From the NCBI GenBank assembly GCA_019752045.1, contig JAIEMP010000009.1:62001-126000 (forward strand): a stretch of 64,000 nucleotides of DNA, read 5' to 3'. The position numbers and the translations under genes are program-made. The stretch is from Chitinophagaceae bacterium. GTDB lineage: Bacteria; Bacteroidota; Bacteroidia; Chitinophagales; Chitinophagaceae. Of this stretch, positions 36,744 through 46,573 are shown piece by piece. How positions within the stretch are numbered: position 1 is the stretch's first letter; the number at the start of each line of letters is the position of its first letter. A model generated the notes under the pieces. It was given only the letters and a program-made list of their open reading frames with translations. It made no database searches and was not told the origin of the DNA.

Positions 36744-38306
36744 TTAATTTGCCGAATTTGGCTTGAGGTTTTTGTTTACGTCCAGCTCCTGTTGTGGAAT
36801 TGGAAGATATTCATTACCCGGCGTCCAGAAATTAAAATCAGGATCATGTGCTTTTAATTCTGCAAGCTTTGTTGCATCGTACAACCAACCCCAACGGATA
36901 ATATCATTGATGCGCTGACCTTCGATGGCAAACTCCAGTGCCCTTTCATGTGCAATTTGATCACGCATTTGTGCCTGAGTCATATTTGGTTTCACTACCG
37001 CCAAATCGGGCAGCTTTGCTCTTGTACGTACCTGTTGAATAAAGGGATAAGCCTGAGTTGTTCTGTTGGTTTCATTTAATACTTCGGCATACATCAATAA
37101 TATATCTGCATAACGGAGGATGCGATAGTTGATCCCTGATTCAGCAGCTCCTTCAAAAGGTTTACCATTACCAACACCATCGTTGGTATATTTTCTTGGA
37201 TAGATCCGGTTGATTGGATTAAACCAGGGACGACCATAAGCCATGATTGAATTATCTGCAGGTTCAAACGATGCAATGGTTACCAATAAACGTGGATCGC
37301 TTTTTCCATCAACAGTTTGCTCTTGTTTGTATTCATTGTATATCCAACGTGTAGGCAGGTAATCAGAAAAACCTGCACCTTCCATACCGTATGTTACAGA
37401 AATGGCCTGCACCTGTTTCCATGAACCAACAGGATCGCAACACCAATTAATATCAGTACCAACACCTTCTGTAAACTGTACTTCAAAAAGTGATTCGGCA
37501 TTGTTTTCATTTACATCTTTAAAATTATCACGGTAATCGGGCATTAAAGAATAAACTCCGTTTAAAGGACCGCCAGCAAAGAATTTTTCAAGCTGTGTTC
37601 CTGCTTTTGCATAATCTTTTCTGAATAAGTATGATTTGGCCAACATCCCTGCTGCTGCACCTTTAGTAGCTCTGCCTTTTTGTCCCTGATCGAGACCCGT
37701 TACGCTTGTATAAGAGATTGGCAGGTTTGCTTCTGCTGCTGCAAAATCTGCATAGATCTGGTTCCATAACGCTTCTTCAGTTGCAGTTGGAGTGCTGTAA
37801 TCTGATGGGTTTGTAATTGGTTGTGTAATTACCGGAACGGCTTTAAAGGTTGTTGCAAGATTATAATAGGCCAACCCACGGAGGAAATAAGCCTGACCAA
37901 GCAATCTGTTTTTTTCTGCAGCAGGCAATACAGATTCATCATATTTACTTACATAAAAAATAACCTGGTTTGCTCTGTTAATTACGAGATAGAATTCTCT
38001 CCATATCCAGAATACCGGACCTGAAGTTGACGGAATAATAAACTGACCGGTTAATACCAGATCGAGCCATGGACTATCGCCGGTAAAATCATCACCCCGG
38101 CTATCGGTTAATCCCGGAAATGAACGCATGTAAGAACCATCAACCGTTAACGCATTATAGATTGCTGTAACGCCGGAATAAGCTTGTTCTTTGGTTTTCC
38201 AATAATCAGATGAGGTTAATAAATTCGGATTAACCAGATCCAGTTTTTTATCACACCCGCTGTTGAAAAAAGAACCACAGATAATGAGAAATAATATTTT
38301 TTTCAT
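36744..38306 (-). CDS. SusD-like surface glycan-binding lipoprotein
   Basis: Outer-membrane lipoprotein of 520 residues that caps the SusC channel and binds oligosaccharide. The lipoprotein signal is FLIICGSFFNSGC; the N-terminus KLDLVNPNLLTSSDYWKTKEQAYSGVTAIYNAL and C-terminal motifs RYADILLMYAEVLNE, RTRAKLPD and ALEFAIEGQRINDIIRWG are classical RagB/SusD features. It follows susC by 26 bases. The predicted ligand is arabinan oligosaccharide, from the enzymes encoded downstream. Confidence 0.96.
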   Translation of the reverse strand: MKKILFLIICGSFFNSGCDKKLDLVNPNLLTSSDYWKTKEQAYSGVTAIYNALTVDGSYMRSFPGLTDSRGDDFTGDSPWLDLVLTGQFIIPSTSGPVFWIWREFYLVINRANQVIFYVSKYDESVLPAAEKNRLLGQAYFLRGLAYYNLATTFKAVPVITQPITNPSDYSTPTATEEALWNQIYADFAAAEANLPISYTSVTGLDQGQKGRATKGAAAGMLAKSYLFRKDYAKAGTQLEKFFAGGPLNGVYSLMPDYRDNFKDVNENNAESLFEVQFTEGVGTDINWCCDPVGSWKQVQAISVTYGMEGAGFSDYLPTRWIYNEYKQEQTVDGKSDPRLLVTIASFEPADNSIMAYGRPWFNPINRIYPRKYTNDGVGNGKPFEGAAESGINYRILRYADILLMYAEVLNETNRTTQAYPFIQQVRTRAKLPDLAVVKPNMTQAQMRDQIAHERALEFAIEGQRINDIIRWGWLYDATKLAELKAHDPDFNFWTPGNEYLPIPQQELDVNKNLKPNSAN

Positions 38307-38332
38307 AATTTTTTATTTTAGTATTACGGTAC

Positions 38333-41300
38333 TTAGAATGTTACCTGTACTCCAAACATGATTGTTCTTGGTTTAGGATAAGAACCAAAATCAAATCCTG
38401 GATTCAATACACCGGAAGTAAAATCGGGGTTGTATCCCTGATATTTCTGGAAAGAATATAAATTTTGAACAGTTGCATATACTCTTGCATTTGAAATCCC
38501 TTTCAGCAAAGAAGGAAGTGTATATCCGAGTGCAATAGTATTGATACGCAGATAACTTCCATCCTGTAACCAACCCGGACGATTGGAATCTTTTCCGTTA
38601 TTGATATCATCATCGTTTAAACGTGGAATATCTGTGTTTGTGTTGGTTGGAGTCCATCTGTTCAGCATATCAACATGATAATTAATTGAACCGGCAGAGC
38701 GGTGCAGATCTCTGTACATCCGGCTGTTGATCAGGAATTTTGCACTTCCTGAAGCAAAAAAAGTAAGATCAAAATTCTTATATGCACCAGAGAAAGAGAA
38801 TCCATAATTGTATTTTGGAATACCGCTGCCAAGTGAAACTCTGTCATAAGCTTCGTTTACTACACCATCTGGTTTGCCATCTGGTCCGCTTATATCTTTA
38901 TACCGAACATCACCCGGTTTAAGCACAGCACCAAACTGAGTGGCATGTGCATTAATTTCAGCCTGCGATTGAAACAGACCATCATACACAAATCCGTAAT
39001 GTGCACCTACTTCGCCACCAATAACCGTTCTTGCACCCGCACCAAAAAGTGGTTCATTGTTACCTCCTAAGGCCAATACTTTATTTTTCAGTGTAGAGAA
39101 GTTTGCAGAAATATCAAAAGTAAAATCGCCTTTTCGTTTATGATAAACTGCAGAAAATTCAACACCTGAGTTTTGAAGAGATGCTGCGTTTACAACAGGG
39201 TTAAGGTTGGTGAAACCAACACTTGCCGGAATAGTAATACCAACTAAGATGTCGGTACTTTTTGCCATATAGTATTCAGCAGAAAAATCTAAAGCCCCAT
39301 CCAGAAACTTTGCATCAAATCCAATATTGGTGATTTCTTTTGATTCCCATTTAATGTCTGGTGATGCAACCAATGTTTGTAACCCACCTGTATAACTGAT
39401 ACCATTAAAAGTATAAACAACACCTGTATTGATGGTTCCCTGAAACTGGTAATCTGCAATTTGCTGGTTACCTAATTTACCATAGCTTCCTCTTAACTTA
39501 ATATCCGAAACAATGGATTTTGACACTTTCCAGAATTTCTCATTACTGATTTTCCAGCCCACAGATGCTGCAGGAAAATATCCAAACTTATTGGCCGGAG
39601 CAAACCTGGATGAACCATCTCTGCGAAGTGACGCAGATAATAAATACCTGTCATCATAAGAATAGTTTACTCTTCCAAAATAAGAACTTAATGCATTTTC
39701 AAATTGTGATCCGCTGGATGAACGTGTTTGTCCATTGTTGATCACCGGATAATATGGAAGTGTGAACCCCTCGGCCCTGCTGCCTCTGAAAACAGAACTG
39801 CCATATCTGTAAGATTGACCGAGTAGAGCTTCTACGCTGTGTTTACCAAATTCTTTTTGATAATCGAATGTGTTTTCAATGGAAGCATTTGTAAATACTC
39901 TTGAATCATCATTTAAACGTGCAATATTTCTGCTGAAGAAATTACCAAAGTAAAAAGCAGGTTGCCAGGTATAATCTCTGGTAATAGTCTTATCATAATT
40001 CAAACTTGTTTTGAACTTGAGATTGTGACCACTGCTTTTTAATATTTTATATTCACCGTATACGTTTGCAAAGGTGCGGTCTACATCTACATAGTTTTGC
40101 AATACACTGTTAACACCAATACCATTTAAAGAGTTTGCTCCGTTAAATTCTGAATTAGAGCCTCCAAAACCATTGAGGTTTCTTGCATCATAAACCGGCA
40201 TTGTAGGAATAGCAATGACCAATGAACCAATTAAGGGTGGAATTCCGCCCAATAAAATATCGTCTCTGAAAGTGAGTGTATTTTCTTTGGAGTGGGTATA
40301 GCTGAAAGACTGTCCGATTTTAAATCTGTTTTTTTCAGCCGATGTATTAACACGTGCTGTATAGCGTTTGTAGTCGGGGCCATTACCAACATAGGTGCCG
40401 TTATTATCAAAATAATCGAGCGACAAATTATAGGTACTGTTTGCACCTCCACCCGACATGTTAACGTTATGATTCTGTCTGTTGCCCGTTTTCAATCCTT
40501 CCTTTTGCCAGTCTGTATCAATGTTGTTTACAAACAGCGGATGATTGGGATCGTTTGCAGGGAACAATGGTTTGCCGGCATTGGTACGGGACTCGTTGTT
40601 GAGCATTTGATATTGTGCACGGTTGGTTACATCCTGACGTTGCCATACCTTATCAATACCATAGTAACCATTGTATGTAATTTTCATTTCAGCATTCTTA
40701 CGTCCCTGTCTGGTGGTGATGATGATTACACCATTTGCAGCAGCAGCACCATAGATAGCGGCAGCCGATGCATCTTTCAACACCGTCATACTTTCAATAT
40801 CATTCGGACTGAAATCACGAATGGAAGCACCGGGCACTCCATCAACTACATAGAATGGCTGAGAGCCACCAAATGTGCTGAATCCACGAATACGAACATT
40901 GGGTGCAGCACCGGGTTGTCCGTCACTGTTTACCTGTACACCCGTAGCCCGTCCCTGTAACAGTTGCGACATATCGCTGGTTGAATACTTTCTGGTTTCA
41001 GCAATATTTATTGCCGAAACAGAACCGGTTAAATCTTTTACACGTTGTGTACCGTAACCAATTACAACAACTTCTCCAAGATCGGCTGCTGCATCTTCAA
41101 GTTCAATACTTAAAGTTGTTTTTCCATTGAGCGATACTTCCTGAGATGCATATCCTACAAAAGAAATCATCAATACATCGTTTGATGCAGCTGCAATACT
41201 AAATTGCCCCTTGGCGTCTGTTTTAGTGGCAGCTGATTTTCCTTTTACAGAAATGGTAGCACCATTTACAGGGTTGCCTGATTTGTCAACTACAGTTCCA

Positions 41301-41404
41301 CTTACAGTTGATTGTGCATACAGACCCGTTGAAATAAAGAGAGCAAAAAAGACAATCAGCAGATTGATCATTTTTTTTAGCAGCAAGGAGTTTGTTTCCT
41401 TCAT
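38333..41404 (-). CDS. SusC-like TonB-dependent outer membrane transporter
   Basis: TonB-dependent beta-barrel of 1023 residues. A Sec signal (LLIVFFALFISTGLYAQ) is followed by a carboxypeptidase-D-regulatory-like domain (about 33-110), the SusC signature GEVVVIGYGTQRVKDLTGSVS, a plug with LLQGRATGVQV and IRGFSTFG, and a barrel ending in an aromatic residue (IMFGVQVTF). There is no N-terminal extension for an anti-sigma factor, so control is probably through the divergent AraR. It is the first gene of the arabinan operon. Confidence 0.96.
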   Translation of the reverse strand: MKETNSLLLKKMINLLIVFFALFISTGLYAQSTVSGTVVDKSGNPVNGATISVKGKSAATKTDAKGQFSIAAASNDVLMISFVGYASQEVSLNGKTTLSIELEDAAADLGEVVVIGYGTQRVKDLTGSVSAINIAETRKYSTSDMSQLLQGRATGVQVNSDGQPGAAPNVRIRGFSTFGGSQPFYVVDGVPGASIRDFSPNDIESMTVLKDASAAAIYGAAAANGVIIITTRQGRKNAEMKITYNGYYGIDKVWQRQDVTNRAQYQMLNNESRTNAGKPLFPANDPNHPLFVNNIDTDWQKEGLKTGNRQNHNVNMSGGGANSTYNLSLDYFDNNGTYVGNGPDYKRYTARVNTSAEKNRFKIGQSFSYTHSKENTLTFRDDILLGGIPPLIGSLVIAIPTMPVYDARNLNGFGGSNSEFNGANSLNGIGVNSVLQNYVDVDRTFANVYGEYKILKSSGHNLKFKTSLNYDKTITRDYTWQPAFYFGNFFSRNIARLNDDSRVFTNASIENTFDYQKEFGKHSVEALLGQSYRYGSSVFRGSRAEGFTLPYYPVINNGQTRSSSGSQFENALSSYFGRVNYSYDDRYLLSASLRRDGSSRFAPANKFGYFPAASVGWKISNEKFWKVSKSIVSDIKLRGSYGKLGNQQIADYQFQGTINTGVVYTFNGISYTGGLQTLVASPDIKWESKEITNIGFDAKFLDGALDFSAEYYMAKSTDILVGITIPASVGFTNLNPVVNAASLQNSGVEFSAVYHKRKGDFTFDISANFSTLKNKVLALGGNNEPLFGAGARTVIGGEVGAHYGFVYDGLFQSQAEINAHATQFGAVLKPGDVRYKDISGPDGKPDGVVNEAYDRVSLGSGIPKYNYGFSFSGAYKNFDLTFFASGSAKFLINSRMYRDLHRSAGSINYHVDMLNRWTPTNTNTDIPRLNDDDINNGKDSNRPGWLQDGSYLRINTIALGYTLPSLLKGISNARVYATVQNLYSFQKYQGYNPDFTSGVLNPGFDFGSYPKPRTIMFGVQVTF

Positions 41405-41867
41405 AATCGTTTGTTTTGTAATTAATAAGCAGGTTCTATTGATTGAAAATTATCTTTTAGTTTCTTTTCGATGCATATATTGATCAGTATGATTTGTATG
41501 AACGGTTGAATGAAATAATGAAGAGAAGTACCCGGTTAAAGAATCTAATAAAAAAGGATCGGACAGACTATTTGACTGAACCGCAGCCTGTACATAAAAA
41601 ACAGCCGCACATTTTAGTGAGCAGGAAATATTTCGTTGCAGAATTTCTTTTTTCATACAGCAAAAGGGATAAATAATATTGCCAATCGTTTAAGCCTGAA
41701 AACTATTTTTTTGGATATGAAAACAGTACTGATTATTTCAAAGCTGAATCGAAAATAAAACATTTTTTTAATAATTGTCTTTTTTACATTTATTTTTTTT
41801 CCACCTTATTTTTATGCTGTATTCACGAATACTCGTGTTTACCTATCTTTAAACCCATTTTTAGTTT
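41405..41867. other. Divergent control region between susC and araR
   Basis: 463 AT-rich bases without a convincing gene; a 68-codon minus frame at 41450-41656 lacks any recognisable features. It must hold the promoters for both the susC operon and araR. The only clear element is the palindrome at 41819-41842 close to araR. Long T/A-runs at 41761-41810 are notable. I do not find a perfect TAnnTTTG for susC. Confidence 0.5.
41819..41842. promoter_or_regulatory. Palindromic operator candidate for AraR, with -7 box downstream
   Basis: Arms GTATTCACGAAT and ACTCGTGTTTAC pair at 9 of 12 positions, giving GTAnnCACGAnT-AnTCGTGnnTAC. It ends two bases before TATCTTTA, a 7-of-8 match to the -7 box, and lies 25 bases before the araR start. 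A repressor bound here would block araR, consistent with autoregulation. Action on susC, 415 bases away, is possible but unproven. Confidence 0.6.
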
Positions 41868-42572
41868 ATGACAAAATATCAAAGACAAACCCGACTGTTG
41901 ATTGCTGTTGACTGTATCGTTTTCGGGTTTGATGGCCAAAACCTTAAGATACTTTTAATCAAAAGGGGGTTTGAACCCAAAAAAGATCACTGGAGTTTAA
42001 TGGGAGGATTTGTACAGGCTACAGAGAGCACCGATCAGGCAGCAACACGTGTGTTGAAACAGCTCACCGGCTTGGAAGGAGTTTATCTGGAACAGTTTCA
42101 AACTTTTTCAGCACCGGACAGAGATCCGATTGAGCGAACCATCTCCATAGCGTATTTTGCTTTAATTGATATTCATTTATATGAAAAACAAATCAGCGAT
42201 GAGTATCACCCGGAATGGTTTCCTTTGAATAAAATACCCGAACTTATTTTTGATCATAATCAAATGCTGGCTTTAGCAAAACAAAAACTTCGGTATAAAG
42301 CTGCCCTTCACCCCCTCCTGTTTGAATTGTTGCCGCCAAAATTTACCTTACCCCTGCTGCAGAACCTGTTTGAAGATGTGTATGAAACAACATTCGACAA
42401 ACGGAATTTCAGCCGTAAGATTATGTCAACCGGTTTGTTGCTGAAGCAAAAAGATAAAGACAAAGAAAACTCAAAAAAGGGTGCTTATTATTATAAGCTG
42501 GACAAAAAACATTATCAAAAAAACTTTCACAAGTTTCTCCATTTTATTCCTAACCCGAATGGGTTTATTTAG
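41868..42572 (+). CDS. araR: NrtR-family (Nudix-winged helix) regulator, AraR-like
   Basis: Predicted transcription factor of 234 residues. The N-terminal Nudix domain (about 8-150) includes WSLMGGFVQATESTDQAATRVLKQLTGL, but the Nudix-box glutamates needed for hydrolysis are degraded (expected REExxEE; here ATRVLKQLTG), as in regulatory members. The C-terminal part (about 150-234) is the winged helix characteristic of NrtR, with FTLPLLQNLFEDVYETTFDKRNFSRKI. A member of this family is the L-arabinose regulator AraR of Bacteroides thetaiotaomicron. Divergence from the arabinan operon and the upstream palindrome support the same role here. Confidence 0.85.
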   Translation: MTKYQRQTRLLIAVDCIVFGFDGQNLKILLIKRGFEPKKDHWSLMGGFVQATESTDQAATRVLKQLTGLEGVYLEQFQTFSAPDRDPIERTISIAYFALIDIHLYEKQISDEYHPEWFPLNKIPELIFDHNQMLALAKQKLRYKAALHPLLFELLPPKFTLPLLQNLFEDVYETTFDKRNFSRKIMSTGLLLKQKDKDKENSKKGAYYYKLDKKHYQKNFHKFLHFIPNPNGFI

Positions 42573-42692
42573 TCAGATAATTTGCTGCTTTTCATTTTCC
42601 CAGAAAGAGATGATTTCCAAAACCAGTTAAAGTAAACTCTGTATGCAATAGAAAAAACCGGACAGTTGTAACACTGCCCGGTTTATAATTTT

Positions 42693-42780
<88 letters not shown>

Positions 42781-42838
42781 GCCGCAAATGTACGGGTAGA
42801 GATTATTTGTCCCAAAAAATAGTGGTAAAATAAAACAA

Positions 42839-42861
42839 CAGGCGGCTGAAACGGCCGCCTG
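42839..42861 (-). terminator. Rho-independent terminator of mutS2
   Basis: GC-rich hairpin with 8-bp arms CAGGCGGC and GCCGCCTG and a seven-base loop, followed on the minus strand by TTGTTTTATTTT. It lies about 40 bases after the mutS2 stop. Confidence 0.85.
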
Positions 42862-42901
42862 CAAAGTGTTCTGAAAGAAAAATAGATTTTTGATGCAGAT
42901 G

Positions 42902-45004
42902 CTATTCTTCCACTTTATCAACTACAACCACCAGATCACTGAGGCTGATGGTGATGGGAATGGCTCCTAATTGCACCACAGCATTTTTACCCCGCAGTTC
43001 TTTTACAATACCGATCTGACGGTTCTTCATCATCTTTACTTTTACTCCGGGCTTTATTTCACCACCCACTTCTTTAAACTTTTCGCTGATCTTTTTATCT
43101 TTTTTCTCGGCTACCTGTTTTTGTTTCTGATCAAACAGCAACGCATTGATCTGCTTCATTACCTCCTGCTTATTGTCGCTCCGTTTCCATTCCTGTACGA
43201 TGGCTTTTAATTTGCGATCCATATCCTTTAAGTAAGTAATACGGTCTTCGGTAATTTTATTCTGCTGTTTCAGCAACTCAACCTGTTGCTGATGTTTTTC
43301 TTTATTGAGTACCTGCTCCATTTCCTTTTTCAGCTTTTCATTTTCTTTCAACAGGCGATGCAGTTCCTTTTCTTTCTTTTCTATCTGCCGCAAATCACTC
43401 TCCGCACTGTTTAATAACTTATCTAATCGGAAATGATCTTCATCTACCAGTTGTCTTGCACGTTCAATCAGTTTTTTATCGAGACCAATCCGTTCTGCAA
43501 TTGCAAATGTGTAGGAGCTGCCCGGTTTACCAATGATGAGTTTGTAGAGCGGCTGCAAACTCTTTTCATCAAAACTCATAGCACCGTTAATGATACCCGG
43601 CGTATGATTGGCCATTACTTTTAAATTGAGATAATGGGTTGTAACAATGCCAAGTGAATGTTTTTTTACCAGCTCCTGCAAAATCACTTCTGCAAAAGCT
43701 CCTCCCAGATTGGGATCACTGCCGCTACCCAGTTCATCAATAAAAAAAAGTGTGCGGCCATTTGCTGTTTCCATAAAATGCTTCATGTGCATTAAATGAC
43801 TGCTGTAGGTGCTGAGATCATATTCAATGCTTTGCGTATCGCCGATGTGAATCATGATTTGTTTAAACAATCCGAATTCACTATCGGGGTGAACAGGTAC
43901 CAGCAAGCCGCATTGCACCATCAACTGCATCAACCCCACTGTTTTTAAAGTAACCGTTTTACCACCGGCATTAGGTCCGGAGATAACGAGTATGCGACTC
44001 TTCTCATCTAAACGGATATGGGTAGGAATGGTAGGCTTATTATTTTTCTTATTGTACAGTAACAGTAAAGGATGAAAAGCATCTTTCAAATAGATAACCG
44101 CTTTGTCTGTAATCACGGGCAGGTTCGCCTGCATATCTACCCCCAGCTTTGCTTTAGCACGAATAAAATCAAACTCACCAAGTATATTGTGATAGGTTGT
44201 GAGCAGAGAAGCATACACCGATAACTGTTGTGTAAGATCACGGAGAATGCGATAGACTTCCCGGCGTTCTTCATTTTCTAAACTGAAGATGTCGTTGTTC
44301 AGTTCTATGGTTTCTTCGGGTTCAACAAAAACCGTTCTTCTGGTTTCACTTTCACCATGCAGAATTCCTTTTACCTGTCGTTTCTGTTCTGCAAACAGCG
44401 CCACCACTCTTCTGCCGCTTAAAAACGATTCTTCTATATCTGCCACATAACCCTGCTTCTGTAATTTTTTCAACACCTTATCAAATTCACGACGCAACTC
44501 ATTTCTTTTCCTGTACAAATTCATGCGGATACTGCTTAACTCTTCGCTTGCATCATCTTTCACTACACCGCCATCATCCAGCACATCATTGATTAATTCA
44601 AGAATAACTTTCTCGTAATAGGTTCCTTCAATTACTTCTGTTAAGGCCTTATATGCCATTCGTCTGTCTGCATCAAACCAGCGGAAAATGCTTTGTGTAT
44701 TTTCTGCCAGTTTGCGCAACAATACTATCTGTTCTTCACCCAACACAGCACCCGGTATGGAAAGCAATTTTAATTCTCTGGACAGATTAAGAATATAATC
44801 GTTAGGGAAGTATTGACCCTGCTCCTGCAGCAATTTCATTTCATAACTCTGCTGCAGTTGCAATTGGATGTATTCTTTTTTGGTATGAATACGCAGATCT
44901 GCAGCCTTGTTTTTTGCATACTCTGTTTTACAATGCGCAAGCAGCAGTGCTTTAATTTTATCAAGCTCCAATTGTACAAGTGCAGAATCCGGAAAAAATT
45001 TCAT
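42902..45004 (-). CDS. mutS2: MutS2-family ATPase without Smr domain
   Basis: MutS-like ATPase of 700 residues. Elsewhere the family acts in recombination control or rescue of collided ribosomes. Walker A is ISGPNAGGKTVTLKTVG, Walker B LFFIDELGSGSDP; a long charged coiled coil (about 515-615) and a KOW-like end (GVKVKMMKNRQIGIVKELRGK, LSDLVVVVD) follow. Family members are usually 770-800 residues with a C-terminal Smr nuclease domain; here the protein ends right after the KOW-like region and a terminator follows at once, so Smr is absent rather than frameshifted. A near-leaderless start after TACCTTTG is likely. Confidence 0.9.
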   Translation of the reverse strand: MKFFPDSALVQLELDKIKALLLAHCKTEYAKNKAADLRIHTKKEYIQLQLQQSYEMKLLQEQGQYFPNDYILNLSRELKLLSIPGAVLGEEQIVLLRKLAENTQSIFRWFDADRRMAYKALTEVIEGTYYEKVILELINDVLDDGGVVKDDASEELSSIRMNLYRKRNELRREFDKVLKKLQKQGYVADIEESFLSGRRVVALFAEQKRQVKGILHGESETRRTVFVEPEETIELNNDIFSLENEERREVYRILRDLTQQLSVYASLLTTYHNILGEFDFIRAKAKLGVDMQANLPVITDKAVIYLKDAFHPLLLLYNKKNNKPTIPTHIRLDEKSRILVISGPNAGGKTVTLKTVGLMQLMVQCGLLVPVHPDSEFGLFKQIMIHIGDTQSIEYDLSTYSSHLMHMKHFMETANGRTLFFIDELGSGSDPNLGGAFAEVILQELVKKHSLGIVTTHYLNLKVMANHTPGIINGAMSFDEKSLQPLYKLIIGKPGSSYTFAIAERIGLDKKLIERARQLVDEDHFRLDKLLNSAESDLRQIEKKEKELHRLLKENEKLKKEMEQVLNKEKHQQQVELLKQQNKITEDRITYLKDMDRKLKAIVQEWKRSDNKQEVMKQINALLFDQKQKQVAEKKDKKISEKFKEVGGEIKPGVKVKMMKNRQIGIVKELRGKNAVVQLGAIPITISLSDLVVVVDKVEE

Positions 45005-45033
45005 ACAGAAAAAACCTCTTTTTTATGTGCCCG

Positions 45034-45041
45034 CAAAGGTA
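45034..45041 (-). promoter_or_regulatory. Candidate -7 box for mutS2
   Basis: TACCTTTG on the minus strand is a perfect TAnnTTTG match, 29 bases before the mutS2 ATG. A matching -33 TTG at the right distance is not obvious. Confidence 0.45.
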
Positions 45042-45154
45042 ATTCTAATCAGCGTTCCTTGTGTCACTCACTTGTACTGCAAAACACCAGTCAACTCAAG
45101 GTTCAAAAGATGAATTAACAGTTATTTCCTAAATTGCCTTAAATAACTATGTAG

Positions 45155-45733
45155 ATGAGATTTTGTTTAATTCTTCTTGCATTTATCCCCCGTTTTGTTA
45201 GCGCACAAATCAACTATGAAGATTCAATTCATCTGTACCAAAAAAATTATTCAGCCAATCATGAAGTGGTAAAAGGTCTGGATAAAAAGAAGATAACGTT
45301 TTTCTCTGTGCATAAGCAATACCGAATAACCACAGCTTTTGAACGAAAAGAAAACAGTCCCTGGTTTATGATGAGCACATCAGGTAATACGAAACAACAA
45401 TACCGTGTGTATGGCATTATCCGTTTCAATATACATGATACTGCACTAGTATTGCACATCTATCAATCCCGCTCACTTATGAGTTCTGAACAATACAAAG
45501 AACATTTGTTCATTCCATTTACAGATCTCACTTCTGGAAGAGAAACCTATGGTGGCGGACGTTATATTGATCTCAGCATTGCTGACATCAGAAGCAATAA
45601 TTACGTCATTGATTTCAACAAAGCTTATAACCCATATTGTGCTTACACAACTGGTTATAACTGTCCTCTTCCACCTAAAGAAAATGATCTTCCTGTGGCA
45701 ATTCAAGCAGGCGAAATGATGTTTGTTAAATAA
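45155..45733 (+). CDS. DUF1684 family secreted protein
   Basis: Exported protein of 192 residues with a short Sec signal (FCLILLAFIPRFVSAQ). The family signature is clear: FIPFTDLTSGRETYGGGRYIDL, then VIDFNKAYNPYCAY and YNCPLPPKENDLPVAIQAGE. DUF1684 proteins are widespread in Bacteroidetes; their function is unknown. It is monocistronic, divergent from mutS2, and followed by msrA after 150 bases. Confidence 0.85.
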   Translation: MRFCLILLAFIPRFVSAQINYEDSIHLYQKNYSANHEVVKGLDKKKITFFSVHKQYRITTAFERKENSPWFMMSTSGNTKQQYRVYGIIRFNIHDTALVLHIYQSRSLMSSEQYKEHLFIPFTDLTSGRETYGGGRYIDLSIADIRSNNYVIDFNKAYNPYCAYTTGYNCPLPPKENDLPVAIQAGEMMFVK

Positions 45734-45883
45734 AATGAATAACAAGTGATCATATAGCAGCACATTTTTCAACCCAAACGTTAAAGCAATTTTAAAATCC
45801 ATCATTTGACAGCTGCAATACAAATACAATAAATCTTTCGGCACAATTTTAAACGTAAATTGCACATTGCCTAATTAAACTAA

Positions 45884-46573
45884 ATGAACATGTGGAGTAA
45901 GCTTCTTTTCAGTATTTCCATTTTCTACAGCATTTTTCCATTTTCGTCCTGTGCCACAGGCGAAAGTAAAATTAAACTCATGAACGATCAATCAACTATA
46001 GGCTCATTTGCGGGAGACTCAATGAACAGTGCCGAAACAGATACGGCTACTTTTGGTGCAGGATGTTTCTGGTGTGTGGAAGCAATTTTTCAACAGGTAG
46101 AAGGTGTGCTGAAGGTAACCAGCGGTTACTGTGGTGGCCATGTTGTGAACCCAACGTATGAGCAGGTATGCAGCAAAACAACCGGACATGCGGAGGTGGC
46201 GCAACTGATTTTTGATCCGAAAAAAATCAGCTTTGATGAGTTACTTGAAATTTTCTGGCAAACGCATGACCCCACTACGTTAAACCGTCAGGGAAATGAT
46301 TCCGGTCCGCAATACCGCAGTGCGGTATTTTACCACAATGCAGAACAAAAAGAAAAAGCAGAAAAGTATAAAGCAGAGCTGGATAAAAGTGGCGCCTTTG
46401 GAAAACCGATTGTAACGACCATTGAAAAATATCATAATTACAGCGAGGCAGAAAACTATCACCAAAATTATTATAACATGAATAAGAACTCTAATCCTTA
46501 TTGTTACTATGTGATTAAGCCCAAGCTGGATAAGTTTGAAAAAGTGTTTAAGGATAAGAAGAGGAAAAACTAA
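45884..46573 (+). CDS. msrA: Peptide methionine sulfoxide reductase A, lipoprotein form
   Basis: Reduces methionine-S-sulfoxide in oxidised proteins. It has 229 residues with an N-terminal lipoprotein-like signal (SIFPFSSCATGE), so it probably acts in the periplasm. The catalytic motif is GAGCFWCVEAIF; other signatures are GYCGGHVVNPTYEQVC, TGHAEVAQLIFDP, THDPTTLNRQGNDSGPQYRS and YHQNYY. The resolving cysteine is probably in the C-terminal NPYCYYVIKPKL. Confidence 0.94.
   Translation: MNMWSKLLFSISIFYSIFPFSSCATGESKIKLMNDQSTIGSFAGDSMNSAETDTATFGAGCFWCVEAIFQQVEGVLKVTSGYCGGHVVNPTYEQVCSKTTGHAEVAQLIFDPKKISFDELLEIFWQTHDPTTLNRQGNDSGPQYRSAVFYHNAEQKEKAEKYKAELDKSGAFGKPIVTTIEKYHNYSEAENYHQNYYNMNKNSNPYCYYVIKPKLDKFEKVFKDKKRKN

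Noticed and set aside
40292-40960. 222-codon plus-strand frame opposite susC
   Set aside because: Shadow of the SusC plug and early barrel; Ile/Cys-rich composition without features.
41450-41656. 68-codon minus-strand frame upstream of susC
   Set aside because: No start context or homology-like motif; more likely leader or promoter DNA.
41868-42572. A Nudix hydrolase function for the AraR-like protein
   Set aside because: The Nudix box lacks the catalytic glutamates and a C-terminal winged helix is present.
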